Below are positions 16,785 through 25,276 of a DNA stretch of 54,519 bases, piece by piece. The stretch covers positions 1 through 54,519 of the forward strand of contig JADLDL010000201.1 of the NCBI GenBank assembly GCA_020846655.1. The letters are read 5' to 3'. This DNA comes from Saprospiraceae bacterium. GTDB lineage: Bacteria > Bacteroidota > Bacteroidia > Chitinophagales > Saprospiraceae. Under the pieces are notes generated by a model. That model saw only the letters and a list, made by a program, of their open reading frames with translations, was not told where the DNA came from and searched no databases. The position numbers and the translations under genes were made by a program. The stretch's first letter is position 1. Every line of letters starts with the position of its first letter.

Positions 16785-17828
16785 CTATCGCACGCCTTCT
16801 TCCAAAAATGTCAGCGTCCTGGCGTCAGCATCCATCCGCACCCGGATGCCATACGGGAATGTGGCCTGTTGTGGCACATGGCCAAACGGCAGCCCGTAGA
16901 ATACCGGCATACCCAGCCCTCCCAGGCGGTCTGTCAGGGTTTCGGGCAGGGTAAAGGAAAATTCCATGTTTTTGGCAGCGCAGTCGGCGAATACCCCCAG
17001 CACGATGCCGGCTGCCCTCGACAAATCTGTAGCCTGTAGCAATTGCGTGAACAGGCGGTCCAGGCGGTAGGGCTGCTCGCCTACATCTTCGATAAACACG
17101 ACTTTTTTCCGAAAGGAAGGCTGGTAGGGCGTACCCGCCAAGGCGGTGAGCAAGGATAAATTGCCGCCGGTCAGCGCGCCTTCTGCCACGCCAGGCCGCA
17201 GGGTAAAGGGCTTGAATTCTTCGCCGCCGAGCTCGTCGGACACTGCCGGCGCTGCAATGGCATAGGGCGCCGTCGGGCGCATGAGGGCTGTCTGAAAATA
17301 CCGCAGGGTATCCTCCGGAAAATCAGAAGCGGCTACCGGCCCGTGAAACGTGCTGAGCCCGGTTTCTTGGCCGATGGCCAGGTGCAGGGCCGTCACATCG
17401 CTGTACCCGATAAACGGTTTGGGGTGTTGCCGGATCAGGGCATAGTTGATGTGCGGCAACAAGCGGGTGGTGCCGTAGCCGCCGCGCACACACCACACAG
17501 CGTCCACTTCCGGATCGGAAAAAGCCCAGTGCAAATCGGCCAGGCGCGCTTCGTCGGTGCCGGCCAGGTACCCGTGGCGGCTACGCAGGGCGCGACCTTC
17601 CCGGACCCGGAAGCCGAGCGCAGCCAGGTTGGCCAGGGCCTTGTTTATTTTTTCATCGGAGGCCGGGCTGGCCGGCGCGATGAGGCCGATCGTAGCGCCT
17701 TCGCGCAAACGCCCGGGTTTGTGCCACCGGGGAGTGGCCAGGGATGGAATTGCTTTCGTCATAGTTGGAAAAACCAGCGATGCCAGGGCACCGAGACCTA
17801 CTTTTTGAAAAAACAAACGGCGATACAT
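16785..17828 (-). CDS. LD-carboxypeptidase (peptidase S66, LdcA/MccF family)
   Basis: A 347-residue serine peptidase that removes the terminal D-alanine from murein tetrapeptides, or acts as an MccF-like deacylase. The catalytic triad of the family is visible: Ser143 in the GYSD nucleophile motif, Glu247 in FIEDVGE, and His317 in LPFGHVP. The start carries basic residues followed by a hydrophobic stretch (VGLGALASLVF), which suggests export to the periplasm rather than the cytoplasmic location of E. coli LdcA. Early motifs IGLIAPASP and WCVRGGYG are also typical. It is convergent with paaC and stands alone on its strand. Confidence 0.93.
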   Translation of the reverse strand: MYRRLFFQKVGLGALASLVFPTMTKAIPSLATPRWHKPGRLREGATIGLIAPASPASDEKINKALANLAALGFRVREGRALRSRHGYLAGTDEARLADLHWAFSDPEVDAVWCVRGGYGTTRLLPHINYALIRQHPKPFIGYSDVTALHLAIGQETGLSTFHGPVAASDFPEDTLRYFQTALMRPTAPYAIAAPAVSDELGGEEFKPFTLRPGVAEGALTGGNLSLLTALAGTPYQPSFRKKVVFIEDVGEQPYRLDRLFTQLLQATDLSRAAGIVLGVFADCAAKNMEFSFTLPETLTDRLGGLGMPVFYGLPFGHVPQQATFPYGIRVRMDADARTLTFLEEGVR

Positions 17829-18008
17829 GACAAATGGCGATGGTTGGAGGGCGCAGCCGTGGTATTGGCACAGCAGGCGTCAGGTGGACATTTGGTCTGC
17901 AATGTAGGAATCGTTTGGGGCAAAACATATCCGGCAGGCCTACCGATGAGCGACTCTTGTCGGGAATTAATTTCCAGGCCACCCCGGCACACTACCGCCA
18001 ACAGCGGT

Positions 18009-18016
18009 TACCTTTG
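18009..18016 (+). promoter_or_regulatory. Bacteroidota -7 box for the Smr-domain gene
   Basis: TACCTTTG matches TAnnTTTG exactly, giving a leader of about 60 bases to the ATG at 18084. The 250-base gap between the divergent LD-carboxypeptidase and this gene holds no other feature I can support. Confidence 0.45.
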
Positions 18017-18083
18017 CTGGGTAAACACACGCAAATTGAAGCGTGCCTGCCGGGCCACCGGCTTCACCATCGTTCCTAGCAGT

Positions 18084-19139
18084 ATGTTATTTGCCATTGG
18101 TACACGGGTTCGTTTTCGGTATACGGGCGAAAGCGGCGTCATTACAGCACGGCTGGAAGACGGCATGTTGCAGGTTCGGCTCAACAACGACCCGGACCTC
18201 GAAATTCCGGCCTTTGAGGAAGACCTGATCCGCGATTCGGATGCCGAACCGGTATTGCCCGGTGCGAAATTCGTACAGGGCAAAAAAACCTTGCCCCCGC
18301 CGCCGCCGCCCAAACGGGAAATCAAAGGCCAATACATCATTCTGAAAAGCAAAGGGGTGCAGATTGCGTTTGAGCCCATGCCCGGCCGCGACGGGAATGT
18401 GTCGCGCTACAAAGCCTGGCTGGTCAACGACACGGACCACGAGTTTTTGTTCGATGCCGAATTGACCACTTCCACCAAACGCGTCTTTTTGGTCGAAGGC
18501 AAACTGGGCGCCACCACAGCGCTGGAATTAGGCGATGTGCTGTACGACGACCTGAGCGATGCCCTGGAACTGGATATCGTCATCCGGCGCATCACCACCG
18601 AAGGCCCGGAAGCGCCGCTGGAGCGGTTGCTCAAGGTGCGGCCCAAGACGTTTTTCAACAGTTTCCAGACGGTGCCGATCCTCAATGTGTTGTCGTACCA
18701 GTTTCTGTTGTTCGATACCTTTCAGGCGCCGCCGGCACAGGGCAATAACAAGGAAGATTTACGTGACTACACCAAACAAATGGTCCGGGAGCGGCGCAGT
18801 TTTTCGGAACCCGATGCGGTGCCGTACAAGGCCTTTGACGTCAATGAGTTTGCTCATTTCGAACCTGAAATCGATTTGCACATCGAGCACCTGAACCCGG
18901 GTTACGCCCGGCTGGATCGCGGCGAAATCGTGCGGATACAGTTGCAGCATTTTCACCGGTTTATGGAAAAAGCCATTCGCCTGGGCGTGCCCAGGGTGTT
19001 TATCATTCACGGCGTGGGCGAAGGCAAACTACGGGATGCCATTTCGGATTACCTGCGGCATGAGCGCGCAGTGGTCAAATTCAAAAATGAATTCCACGCC
19101 AAATACGGATACGGCGCCACGGAAGTGATTTTCCACTAG
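18084..19139 (+). CDS. DUF2027/Smr-domain protein
   Basis: A 351-residue cytoplasmic protein. The first 60 residues look like a small KOW/SH3-like beta module (GTRVRFRYTGESGVITARLEDGMLQV), similar to the start of Bacteroidota DUF2027 proteins. A Pro-rich linker (PPPPPPK near 73-78) follows, then a beta-sandwich-like middle part. The C-terminal 85 residues form an Smr domain with the E-I-D-L-H-I start and the IHGVGEGKLRDAI motif. Smr domains in MutS2 and related proteins nick DNA or RNA, so a nucleic-acid role is inferred. No MutS ATPase is present. ATG 18084 is used because everything upstream in frame is antisense to the neighbouring peptidase gene. Confidence 0.85.
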   Translation: MLFAIGTRVRFRYTGESGVITARLEDGMLQVRLNNDPDLEIPAFEEDLIRDSDAEPVLPGAKFVQGKKTLPPPPPPKREIKGQYIILKSKGVQIAFEPMPGRDGNVSRYKAWLVNDTDHEFLFDAELTTSTKRVFLVEGKLGATTALELGDVLYDDLSDALELDIVIRRITTEGPEAPLERLLKVRPKTFFNSFQTVPILNVLSYQFLLFDTFQAPPAQGNNKEDLRDYTKQMVRERRSFSEPDAVPYKAFDVNEFAHFEPEIDLHIEHLNPGYARLDRGEIVRIQLQHFHRFMEKAIRLGVPRVFIIHGVGEGKLRDAISDYLRHERAVVKFKNEFHAKYGYGATEVIFH

Positions 19140-19165
19140 ATTGGCAGAGGGAACGGGCCAAAAAG

Positions 19166-19207
19166 AAAAGGGGAACAACACCGGCATACCGGCATTGTTC
19201 CCCTTTT
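19166..19207. terminator. Bidirectional intrinsic terminator between Smr gene and gldN
   Basis: AAAAGGGGAACAA (19166-19178) and TTGTTCCCCTTTT (19195-19207) form a perfect 13-bp stem, with an inner CCGG/CCGG pair in the loop. On the plus strand TTTT ends the stem; on the minus strand it is followed by TTTTCTTTTT. It serves both convergent units. Confidence 0.85.
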
Positions 19208-19236
19208 GTATTGTCAGGAGCAGGTATTACCCTGTC

Positions 19237-20115
19237 TTAATATTGCCACAAATCGTGCTCGAAGTTGAAGATGGCATTTTTGATGCGATCCGACTCCCAG
19301 AGGGCGTCAACACCCCGGGCATAGTCTTCGATACGGCGGTCGTACACGTTGGATTCTTTGATAATGAAACTGGCGAAATAGCGCATTTCAAAGAGGTCTT
19401 CCCAGGAGACGGTGGCATTGGTGTTGCCGCCCAGGGTAAACACGCGGCTACGGGCAAACAGTTCACGTGCTTGCGGGTAGTACACCCAGAACATGGCTTT
19501 TTCGTAGCGGAAGTTGCCTTCGCTGTCTTTCACGTCGATCAGCGGGGCGATACCCAGCAGGCGCACCTGCAATTGGGAGGTTTCTTTGTCGAAGAACCAG
19601 ATTTCTTTGAGGCGGAAACGTTTTACGTCGGCCCAGTTGATGTCGTTGCGGACGATCTGAATTTTTTCTTCGTAGGTTTCCGGGTCGAAGGTAACGATGG
19701 TATCCGTTTTGGACAACATCGACAACACGTCGTCGGTGCTCAGACGCTTGGTGAATTTATCGTCGTCGACCGAGTACACCGGCATTTCGCCTTTGGAGGC
19801 GGCGTCAGCCAGGATTTTGAAAAACGGCGCTTCCGGGTAGGCGAAAGGAAGGTTCATTTTTTCACGGACGTCGATGATGCGCCACACCCGTTTTTCCCAG
19901 AAAATATCGCTTTCGCGAATGGGTTGGTAGGGCAGCACGCGGCGTTCGGACATGATATCTTTTTTCACCACGTCGTCCAACGGTGCTTCTCCGGTATCTT
20001 CCGGTTCGCTGACTTCCGTTTTCACTTCGATTTCTTCAGGGTCTTGTGCTAGCAAAGCGGTTCCGGAAGTGAACAGCAAGAGGCACAAGCAAGTCCATTT
20101 AATAAAAGTATGCAT
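19237..20115 (-). CDS. gldN: Type IX secretion/gliding protein GldN (PorN)
   Basis: The 292-residue exported protein is the periplasmic GldN/PorN component. With the GldK lipoprotein it forms the outer-membrane-associated ring of the type IX secretion system. A signal peptide (hydrophobic about 5-22, cleavage near LLAQDPEE) is followed by an acidic segment and then the conserved family core, including EKRVWRIIDVREKMN, FDPETYEEKIQIVRNDINW, WFFDKETSQLQVRLLGIAP and YPQARELFARSRVF. Gene order gldK-gldL-gldM-gldN is the standard one. A 13-bp hairpin separates it from gldM and may reduce its transcription. Confidence 0.95.
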   Translation of the reverse strand: MHTFIKWTCLCLLLFTSGTALLAQDPEEIEVKTEVSEPEDTGEAPLDDVVKKDIMSERRVLPYQPIRESDIFWEKRVWRIIDVREKMNLPFAYPEAPFFKILADAASKGEMPVYSVDDDKFTKRLSTDDVLSMLSKTDTIVTFDPETYEEKIQIVRNDINWADVKRFRLKEIWFFDKETSQLQVRLLGIAPLIDVKDSEGNFRYEKAMFWVYYPQARELFARSRVFTLGGNTNATVSWEDLFEMRYFASFIIKESNVYDRRIEDYARGVDALWESDRIKNAIFNFEHDLWQY

Positions 20116-20164
20116 GGCTCGCAGTCGGATTGATTAAGGTGAATGTTTAGCAATTTCTAAAAAG

Positions 20165-20199
20165 GCTTCCGCCGGCGCTAAGATAACGCCGGCGGAAGC
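20165..20199 (-). terminator. Attenuator-like hairpin between gldM and gldN
   Basis: GCTTCCGCCGGCG (20165-20177) and CGCCGGCGGAAGC (20187-20199) form a perfect 13-bp stem with a 9-base loop. On the minus strand it follows the gldM stop by 14 bases and is followed by CTTTTTAG. This is strong enough to cause partial termination or to protect the gldLM mRNA end. Confidence 0.7.
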
Positions 20200-20213
20200 A
20201 CATTATTCAGACT

Positions 20214-21752
20214 TTAACGAATTTTGAAAACCAGGTCACCCAATTTACGACCGGCTTGGTCGCCAGGGCATTTGGCTTTGATATCGAGGAAGTAGTACAC
20301 GTCGCCGGGAGCGGCTTTTTGTACCATATCCTGTACATCGGAGTTGTAGCGGGCGCCGGTGTTCGGCTTTTCGATAACGTCGGCGCGTTTTTTCTGGTAA
20401 GCCACGGTGTAGCCTACTACGTCGCATTTGGCATCGAAGTCGAAGTTTTCCAGTACGGCGGCGATACCGCTTTGTGCTTTAAACGTACCGTTCGGGATTG
20501 CGCTGGGGTACTTTTGGGCGCCGAGCAGCGGAATCGGGTCGGGGATACGTTTGACTTTGTAGGTGAATTTCGTCGGGGGCAAGCCACCGCCGGAAAGCGT
20601 AATGGTTGCTTCGCCGGGCGTGCTGGCGCGAACGGTGTACTTCGAACCGCCGGCGGAGGTCAGGTTTACACCCGAAGCGCTCACTTTCAGATCGTTGGTA
20701 GACACCCCGGCAGCAGATACTGTGATCGGGTTGTCCACACCGATGTAGAACACGTTCATTTTGTCCAACTGAACAGAGCAGGAACGTTGGCCTACTTCGT
20801 ATTGGAATTCTTTCGTATACGGCTTGTTTTCGCCTGTCAGCGGGTTTTTAACGTTGATGACGACCTTATACGATTTTGTGCCCGTGGAACTGGTGCCCGT
20901 TTCAAATTTGGCGATACCATCTTTGAGCGGCAGCGAACGACCGTCAACCGAAATGCTAATGTTGTCTGCCTGAGTGCTGTAGGCGCTCAGGAAAACATCG
21001 GCTTCGTATTTATCGCCGGCAATTACATAACCTTTTGGCGCGCTGATAGCCGGTTGGAAGGCATCAAATTTGATGTCTTCACCTGCCACTTTCTTCAGGC
21101 AGTAGTTCAACACTGCTGCAGAAGAGGTTTTGGCGTCGCTTTGGATTTTACCCAGGATCGGGAAACAAGCGGCAACCGGCATTTGGCGGAAACGAAAATC
21201 AGCCCAGCTGGTTTTGTCCGAGCCTTTTGGAATTTCTTCAAGGGCCAGCGGAAAGGAAGCAGCTACATCCGGGTTATTGTCGGCAAGCGCCAACAGTTTC
21301 TCCCGGGTCTCTTTGACCTTGCGTTCAATTTCGAAACCCAAGCCTTGTTTTCCATTTTCACCCAATACAAACATCCGGGTCGTTACGTCTTTGTTCCGGA
21401 TGTCTTTGGGAATGAGTGGGTCTTTTTTGGAAGGACCACCTGCTTTCGCAAACAATTCCGTACGAATGCCATCAATGAATTGCGAGAATTCATTAGCAAT
21501 TGCAATTGCTTCCTTAGCATTGGAGCGGTATTTTTCGTTATCTGCAGTTTTATATGCATCTGCCTGCTTGTTGATGTTGGTCATCACCACTTCATTACTG
21601 GCCTCAACGATTTTCCGGCTGCCGGTAAGACCCCGGTCCAGCGAGAAAAATGCGTTCATCACCTCAGCAGATACGTTTAGCGCGAGCAGTGCGGTCAACA
21701 CCAGATACATCAGGTTGATCATTAACTGTCGCGGCTCCTTTGGTATTGACAT
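20214..21752 (-). CDS. gldM: Type IX secretion/gliding motor protein GldM (PorM)
   Basis: A 512-residue protein with one N-terminal membrane helix (about 12-32, in MINLMYLVLTALLALNVSAE, with the conserved short cytoplasmic lead SIPKEPRQ) and a long periplasmic region of four domains (D1-D4). GldM spans the periplasm as a dimer and transmits rotation of the GldL-GldM motor to the GldK/GldN ring. Recognisable blocks include the helical D1 (EAIAIANEFSQFIDGI), the D2/D3 Ig-like segments (GYVIAGDKYEADVFLSAYS) and a C-terminal domain ending GRKLGDLVFKIR. Length is typical. It starts 51 bases after gldL. Confidence 0.96.
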   Translation of the reverse strand: MSIPKEPRQLMINLMYLVLTALLALNVSAEVMNAFFSLDRGLTGSRKIVEASNEVVMTNINKQADAYKTADNEKYRSNAKEAIAIANEFSQFIDGIRTELFAKAGGPSKKDPLIPKDIRNKDVTTRMFVLGENGKQGLGFEIERKVKETREKLLALADNNPDVAASFPLALEEIPKGSDKTSWADFRFRQMPVAACFPILGKIQSDAKTSSAAVLNYCLKKVAGEDIKFDAFQPAISAPKGYVIAGDKYEADVFLSAYSTQADNISISVDGRSLPLKDGIAKFETGTSSTGTKSYKVVINVKNPLTGENKPYTKEFQYEVGQRSCSVQLDKMNVFYIGVDNPITVSAAGVSTNDLKVSASGVNLTSAGGSKYTVRASTPGEATITLSGGGLPPTKFTYKVKRIPDPIPLLGAQKYPSAIPNGTFKAQSGIAAVLENFDFDAKCDVVGYTVAYQKKRADVIEKPNTGARYNSDVQDMVQKAAPGDVYYFLDIKAKCPGDQAGRKLGDLVFKIR

Positions 21753-21803
21753 ATGGCTTTGTCTTTTTAAGTTAAGAAAAAAGGAGTTCTAACCGCACTG
21801 GTC

Positions 21804-22397
21804 TTATTGGCGACCGATGTTGGACATTGCTGCCAGCATGTTGCCATAAACCGTGTTGAGAGAGCCCAGGTTCTTGTTCAAGGAAGCCATTTGATCTTTG
21901 TAAGCACGTACGTCTTCAGCCGACTTAGCCATATCGGACATGGCTTCGTTCAGTTTCGTGTAGAAGTTGCTCATCGATTTGATTTGCTCTTGCGTACCGG
22001 AGAAGTCCACTTCCTGGAGGGCTTTGAGGGCGCCGAGGCTTTTGGACATCGATTGCAGTTCGGTCAGCATACCACCCAGTTGGCGCTCCACCACGTCGCC
22101 GTGCAGCGGGGCTACATCGGGCATCGTTTGGCTGGGGCCAGCCGTGAGGGGTTGCATGCGGGAGTTGTAGTCATCGAGGCCGGGGTACAGTTTGTGCCAG
22201 TAGTAGTCGGGTTCTGGTCCGAGAACACCGAGCAGCAAGAAGATAACGGCTTCCATGCTCAGGCCGAAGATCAGCATTTCGGAGGCACCTTCCCAGCTTT
22301 CGAGTTTGAACAGGGCGCCCATCAACACGATCGCAGCACCCACACCGATGAGGAGGTTTTTGGCGTACTTAAATGACTTGGTTTTGACGAAACTCAT
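21804..22397 (-). CDS. gldL: Type IX secretion/gliding motor protein GldL (PorL)
   Basis: The 197-residue inner-membrane protein has two helices (about 13-30 and 40-58) and a C-terminal cytoplasmic coiled-coil tail. GldL is the proton-conducting stator-like partner of GldM. Glu49, in the second helix (LSMEAVIFLL), sits at the position reported as essential for proton use in Flavobacterium GldL. The KLESW segment between the helices is also conserved. The tail (about 95-197) is rich in heptads (MLTELQSMSKSLGALKAL). A perfect -7 box upstream (22475-22482) gives gldL-gldM its own promoter. Confidence 0.96.
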   Translation of the reverse strand: MSFVKTKSFKYAKNLLIGVGAAIVLMGALFKLESWEGASEMLIFGLSMEAVIFLLLGVLGPEPDYYWHKLYPGLDDYNSRMQPLTAGPSQTMPDVAPLHGDVVERQLGGMLTELQSMSKSLGALKALQEVDFSGTQEQIKSMSNFYTKLNEAMSDMAKSAEDVRAYKDQMASLNKNLGSLNTVYGNMLAAMSNIGRQ

Positions 22398-22474
22398 TGT
22401 GAAAAACTTTTTAGCAGTTTACAAAAAAGGTTGAACTGATTTGAAATTTGTTAGTAGGGTTGCAAAAAACGTCG

Positions 22475-22482
22475 CAAAGGTA
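22475..22482 (-). promoter_or_regulatory. Bacteroidota -7 box for gldL-gldM
   Basis: TACCTTTG on the minus strand, 78 bases before the gldL start. A full consensus match, suggesting transcription of gldLM independent of gldK. Confidence 0.55.
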
Positions 22483-22634
22483 GCAATAGACCCTAGAATT
22501 CACCGAAGAATATTTTGGGCCAACTGCGTGTTTGTTCTGTTAATTGTCCGCTGCTAGCAAACAATCACAAAACTGTGTGTATAAATACTGATATGAATTG
22601 GTCGTGGAACACAAAATTGGAACTGGGCAAAAAA

Positions 22635-22706
22635 CAAAGGGCAAAACGCAAGAACTCGTGCAAAATTTTATTCGCACTAAATTTTTTCTTGCTTTTTTGC
22701 CCTTTG
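22635..22706 (-). terminator. Long stem-loop downstream of gldK
   Basis: CAAAGGGCAAAACGCAAGAA (22635-22654) pairs with TTCTTGC (22686-22692) and GCCCTTTG (22699-22706), with an inner GTGC/GCAC pair. On the minus strand it begins 24 bases after the gldK stop. Probably a terminator for gldK. Confidence 0.6.
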
Positions 22707-22729
22707 CATTAGAATTATTCTTCTTCTAT

Positions 22730-23980
22730 TTAGAAGTCGTTGATCGACCGGCCCAGGAAGGTCAATATGCAACGGAAGCCTACGTAGCACTTGGTAGTGT
22801 CCTGATATTCGAACGAGCGTGTGCCCGTTTGGAGGAAGAAGGCGATGTCTTTCCAGGAGCCACCGCGTGTTACTTTGCGTTTGGCTGTGATCGGATCTTC
22901 GTCTTTGGCATCATACCGGATATCCGGGTTCAGGTCGTGCATGAAGGAGTAGGCATTTTCGTAGTATGCCGTTTCCGTCCATTCGGCCACGTTGCCAGCC
23001 ATGCAGTACAGGCCGTAGTCGTTGGGGTAGTACCCATCGGCTTTTACCGTGTACAGGCCACCGTCTTCCGGGTAGTTGCCGCGGCCAGGCTTGAAGTTGG
23101 CCAACAGGCAACCCTTGGCGTTGCGGGTGTAGTATGCACCCCAGGGGTACGGCGCTGCGTCGCGGCCGCCGCGGGCAGCGTATTCCCATTCGTGCTCCGT
23201 GGGCAAGCGGAAGTCTTCCGTATTGATCTGGTCGACGGAATACATATCCCATACTTTAGCGCGCCAGTAGCAGAATGCTTTGGCCATTTTCCAGTTTACG
23301 CCAACTACGGGGTAGTCGTCGAATGCCGGGTGCCAGAAGTAATTCCGCGTCATGGGCTCGTTGTAGGAGTACGCGTAGTCGCGTACCCAGCAGAGCGTAT
23401 CGGGATAGATTTTGATTTTTTCCTTGTGGATGAAGCTGGTACGGTTGCTGTTGCGATCATGCGCAGCGCGTTGCCAGTCATACCATTGGAATTCAAAGAC
23501 AAATTTGCTGACATCCAGCTCTTTGCGGCCAGCAAACCGTTCGTTCCCCTGGTAGTAGAGGTCCTGTAGTTCTTCGGCGCTTTCTTCCCAGTCGACTTCC
23601 TGTTCCCAGTCGATCAACTGTTTGTCGGCATCGCCACCATCATCTTCCTGAAAATGCTGGAGCGTTTCGTGGGCCAGCGAGTCGCGTACCCACACGACAA
23701 ACTGACGGTACTCGTTGTTGGTGATTTCCGTCTCGTCCATGAAGAAGCCCTGAATAGAGATGGACTTGGGACGAGAAACCAGTTGTTTGCTTAAATCTTC
23801 ATCCCCTACACCTACATGCAACGTGCCGGACGGAACGTAGAGCATGCCATAGGGGTTGATGCCCTTCCATTTCGGACGGTCAAGAACCCCAACGAGGTCG
23901 CCGGATTGTTTCCGGCCGCAGGAGGCGACAACTGCCGCGAAGAAGAGTAAAAGCAGGAGCGATTTCTGTAGTTTTTTCAT
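22730..23980 (-). CDS. gldK: Type IX secretion/gliding lipoprotein GldK (PorK)
   Basis: A 416-residue lipoprotein with a lipobox ending at Cys21 (FFAAVVASCGRKQ) and a formylglycine-generating-enzyme/sulfatase-modifying (FGE) fold. Family signatures include GMLYVPSGTLHVGVGDED, FFMDETEITNNEYRQFV, YPVVGVNWKMAKAFCYWRA, FRLPTEHEWEYAARGG and VTRGGSWKDIAFFLQ. In the type IX system GldK builds, with GldN, the ring under the outer membrane; the fold has lost sulfatase-activating function. A near-consensus -7 box (24032-24039) lies upstream. A terminator-like hairpin separates it from gldL, so it may be transcribed alone. Confidence 0.96.
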   Translation of the reverse strand: MKKLQKSLLLLLFFAAVVASCGRKQSGDLVGVLDRPKWKGINPYGMLYVPSGTLHVGVGDEDLSKQLVSRPKSISIQGFFMDETEITNNEYRQFVVWVRDSLAHETLQHFQEDDGGDADKQLIDWEQEVDWEESAEELQDLYYQGNERFAGRKELDVSKFVFEFQWYDWQRAAHDRNSNRTSFIHKEKIKIYPDTLCWVRDYAYSYNEPMTRNYFWHPAFDDYPVVGVNWKMAKAFCYWRAKVWDMYSVDQINTEDFRLPTEHEWEYAARGGRDAAPYPWGAYYTRNAKGCLLANFKPGRGNYPEDGGLYTVKADGYYPNDYGLYCMAGNVAEWTETAYYENAYSFMHDLNPDIRYDAKDEDPITAKRKVTRGGSWKDIAFFLQTGTRSFEYQDTTKCYVGFRCILTFLGRSINDF

Positions 23981-24031
23981 GTTAACACCCGTGTTTTCCT
24001 ACTTAATTGTTCGGTTTGGAAAAAGTGGTCG

Positions 24032-24039
24032 TAAAGATA
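24032..24039 (-). promoter_or_regulatory. Candidate -7 box for gldK
   Basis: TATCTTTA on the minus strand (7 of 8 consensus positions), preceded by TTTG at a 17-base spacing, slightly short of the usual 19-21. It lies 52 bases before the gldK ATG. The rest of the 285-base gap to porP holds nothing else I can support. Confidence 0.4.
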
Positions 24040-24265
24040 GAGGATTAAATCCGATGCAAAAAAGATTCCCAAACAAAATTGGCTGATTCAGTGTTTTCTC
24101 CAACCGGAGCAGCAGCATGCAAACGGTATTTTAACGCGCGCTGGTATTGCCGGCCGAATTTTTTTTCGAAGGATTTCAGGGTCTACCAAACATATCCAAA
24201 TTCTCCTACAGGCCGATCCATGGTCAGCAGCCTATATTTTTTTTCCGGAGCACACGGATTTGTTT

Positions 24266-25246
24266 TCAAAAAAATCGGGGATTGTAAATTATCGGGGGCA
24301 ATTTGCCTGTTCCGATCGGTTTATTGAGCTCGTAACGGAGCAGCAATTCATGGCTTCCACGGTTCGCTGCTTCCAAGGCTGAGAGGGGAATATCAAAGGA
24401 ATAAGCCAGGGTGGTTCGTTCGTTCAGGCGTAATCCACCCAGCAAAACGACGGCATCGCGGGCTGAATTTGACATCCCCCTGAGCGAAGCGCCCGCAAAT
24501 ATATTTTCTCGCCAACGAAATACAGCTGAAATTTCTGTTTGTGTCTCAATAAAGTCAGTTTTAACTAAAACTGCCGGCCGAAGGGCCAAATTTTCGCCAA
24601 TTTCGACCCGATAACTGGCCATCGCCAGGTAGTGCCGGGCCGGTTTCAGCCGAAATGCCCCATTGGTTTGCGTCTCCAACACCGGCGCAAAGGCCGGTTG
24701 GGTAGCCACGCCCAGGCCCAACTCTTTCCACTGCAAATACAAGCCCGCCTCCACCACTGTTGTGCCTGCCTGCACTTTTCCCTCCGGCAAATTAGGGTCA
24801 TTGTGGCTAAACACGCCCGCATCCGCATAGATCCCTTCCGGCGCCCTCAGCTTGTCGCCATCCAGCCCGTATTGCAGATACCCGCCGCTGATACCGGCCG
24901 ACAGCGTCGCCTGCCGCCCCAACTCCAGGTGATAACTAAAACTCAGCAACGCCTGCGTACTGCGGTGGGCGCCAATGGCGTCGTTTTCTACTTTCAGCCC
25001 CACCCCACTGCTGATGAAGTACAGCGGCATATGGATGTTGAGGTGCTGGGTTTCCGGCGCGCCTTTCAGGTTCGACCATTGCTGCCGGTACACGCCGGTG
25101 GCGACCAGGGTATTTTCCGTGCCGGCATAAGCCGGGTTGTAGGCATAGGGATTCAGTTGGTAGAGGCTGTATTGTGGCGTTTGTTGGGCATGTAACGCAC
25201 CGCAAACGCTTGCCACTACTAATATAGGTGTAAACAATTTTCGCAT
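24266..25246 (-). CDS. PorP/SprF family type IX secretion membrane protein
   Basis: A 326-residue outer-membrane barrel protein of the PorP/SprF family. The signal peptide (cleavage near ALHAQQTPQ) is followed by the family hallmark: the YSLYQLNPYAYNPAYAG block, then VATGVYRQQW and the INIHMPLYFISSGVGLKVENDAIG-type strand pair. PorP is the outer-membrane anchor that binds the type IX PorE or cargo; SprF is the paralogue needed for the SprB adhesin. Its place immediately upstream of gldK on the same strand reproduces the porPKLMN order of Porphyromonas, so I lean to a PorP role. It begins 30 bases after the DUF255 gene. Confidence 0.9.
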   Translation of the reverse strand: MRKLFTPILVVASVCGALHAQQTPQYSLYQLNPYAYNPAYAGTENTLVATGVYRQQWSNLKGAPETQHLNIHMPLYFISSGVGLKVENDAIGAHRSTQALLSFSYHLELGRQATLSAGISGGYLQYGLDGDKLRAPEGIYADAGVFSHNDPNLPEGKVQAGTTVVEAGLYLQWKELGLGVATQPAFAPVLETQTNGAFRLKPARHYLAMASYRVEIGENLALRPAVLVKTDFIETQTEISAVFRWRENIFAGASLRGMSNSARDAVVLLGGLRLNERTTLAYSFDIPLSALEAANRGSHELLLRYELNKPIGTGKLPPIIYNPRFF

Positions 25247-25276
25247 ACTCCTGAAATTGAGTCGAGGTAAAAAGGG

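Larger units (their letters stand above)
22398..22729. other. gldK-gldL intergenic region
   Basis: 332 bases without a gene. It contains a long imperfect hairpin just after gldK (22635-22706) and a -7 box for gldL (22475-22482). The short frames in it have no gene-like features. Confidence 0.7.

Noticed and set aside
17343-18083. N-terminal extension of the Smr-domain frame
   Set aside because: It lies antisense to the LD-carboxypeptidase gene; a -7 box at 18009 and ATG at 18084 give the real start.
20256-21680. 474-codon frame antisense to gldM
   Set aside because: gldM is complete and highly conserved; the antisense frame lacks any protein-like features.
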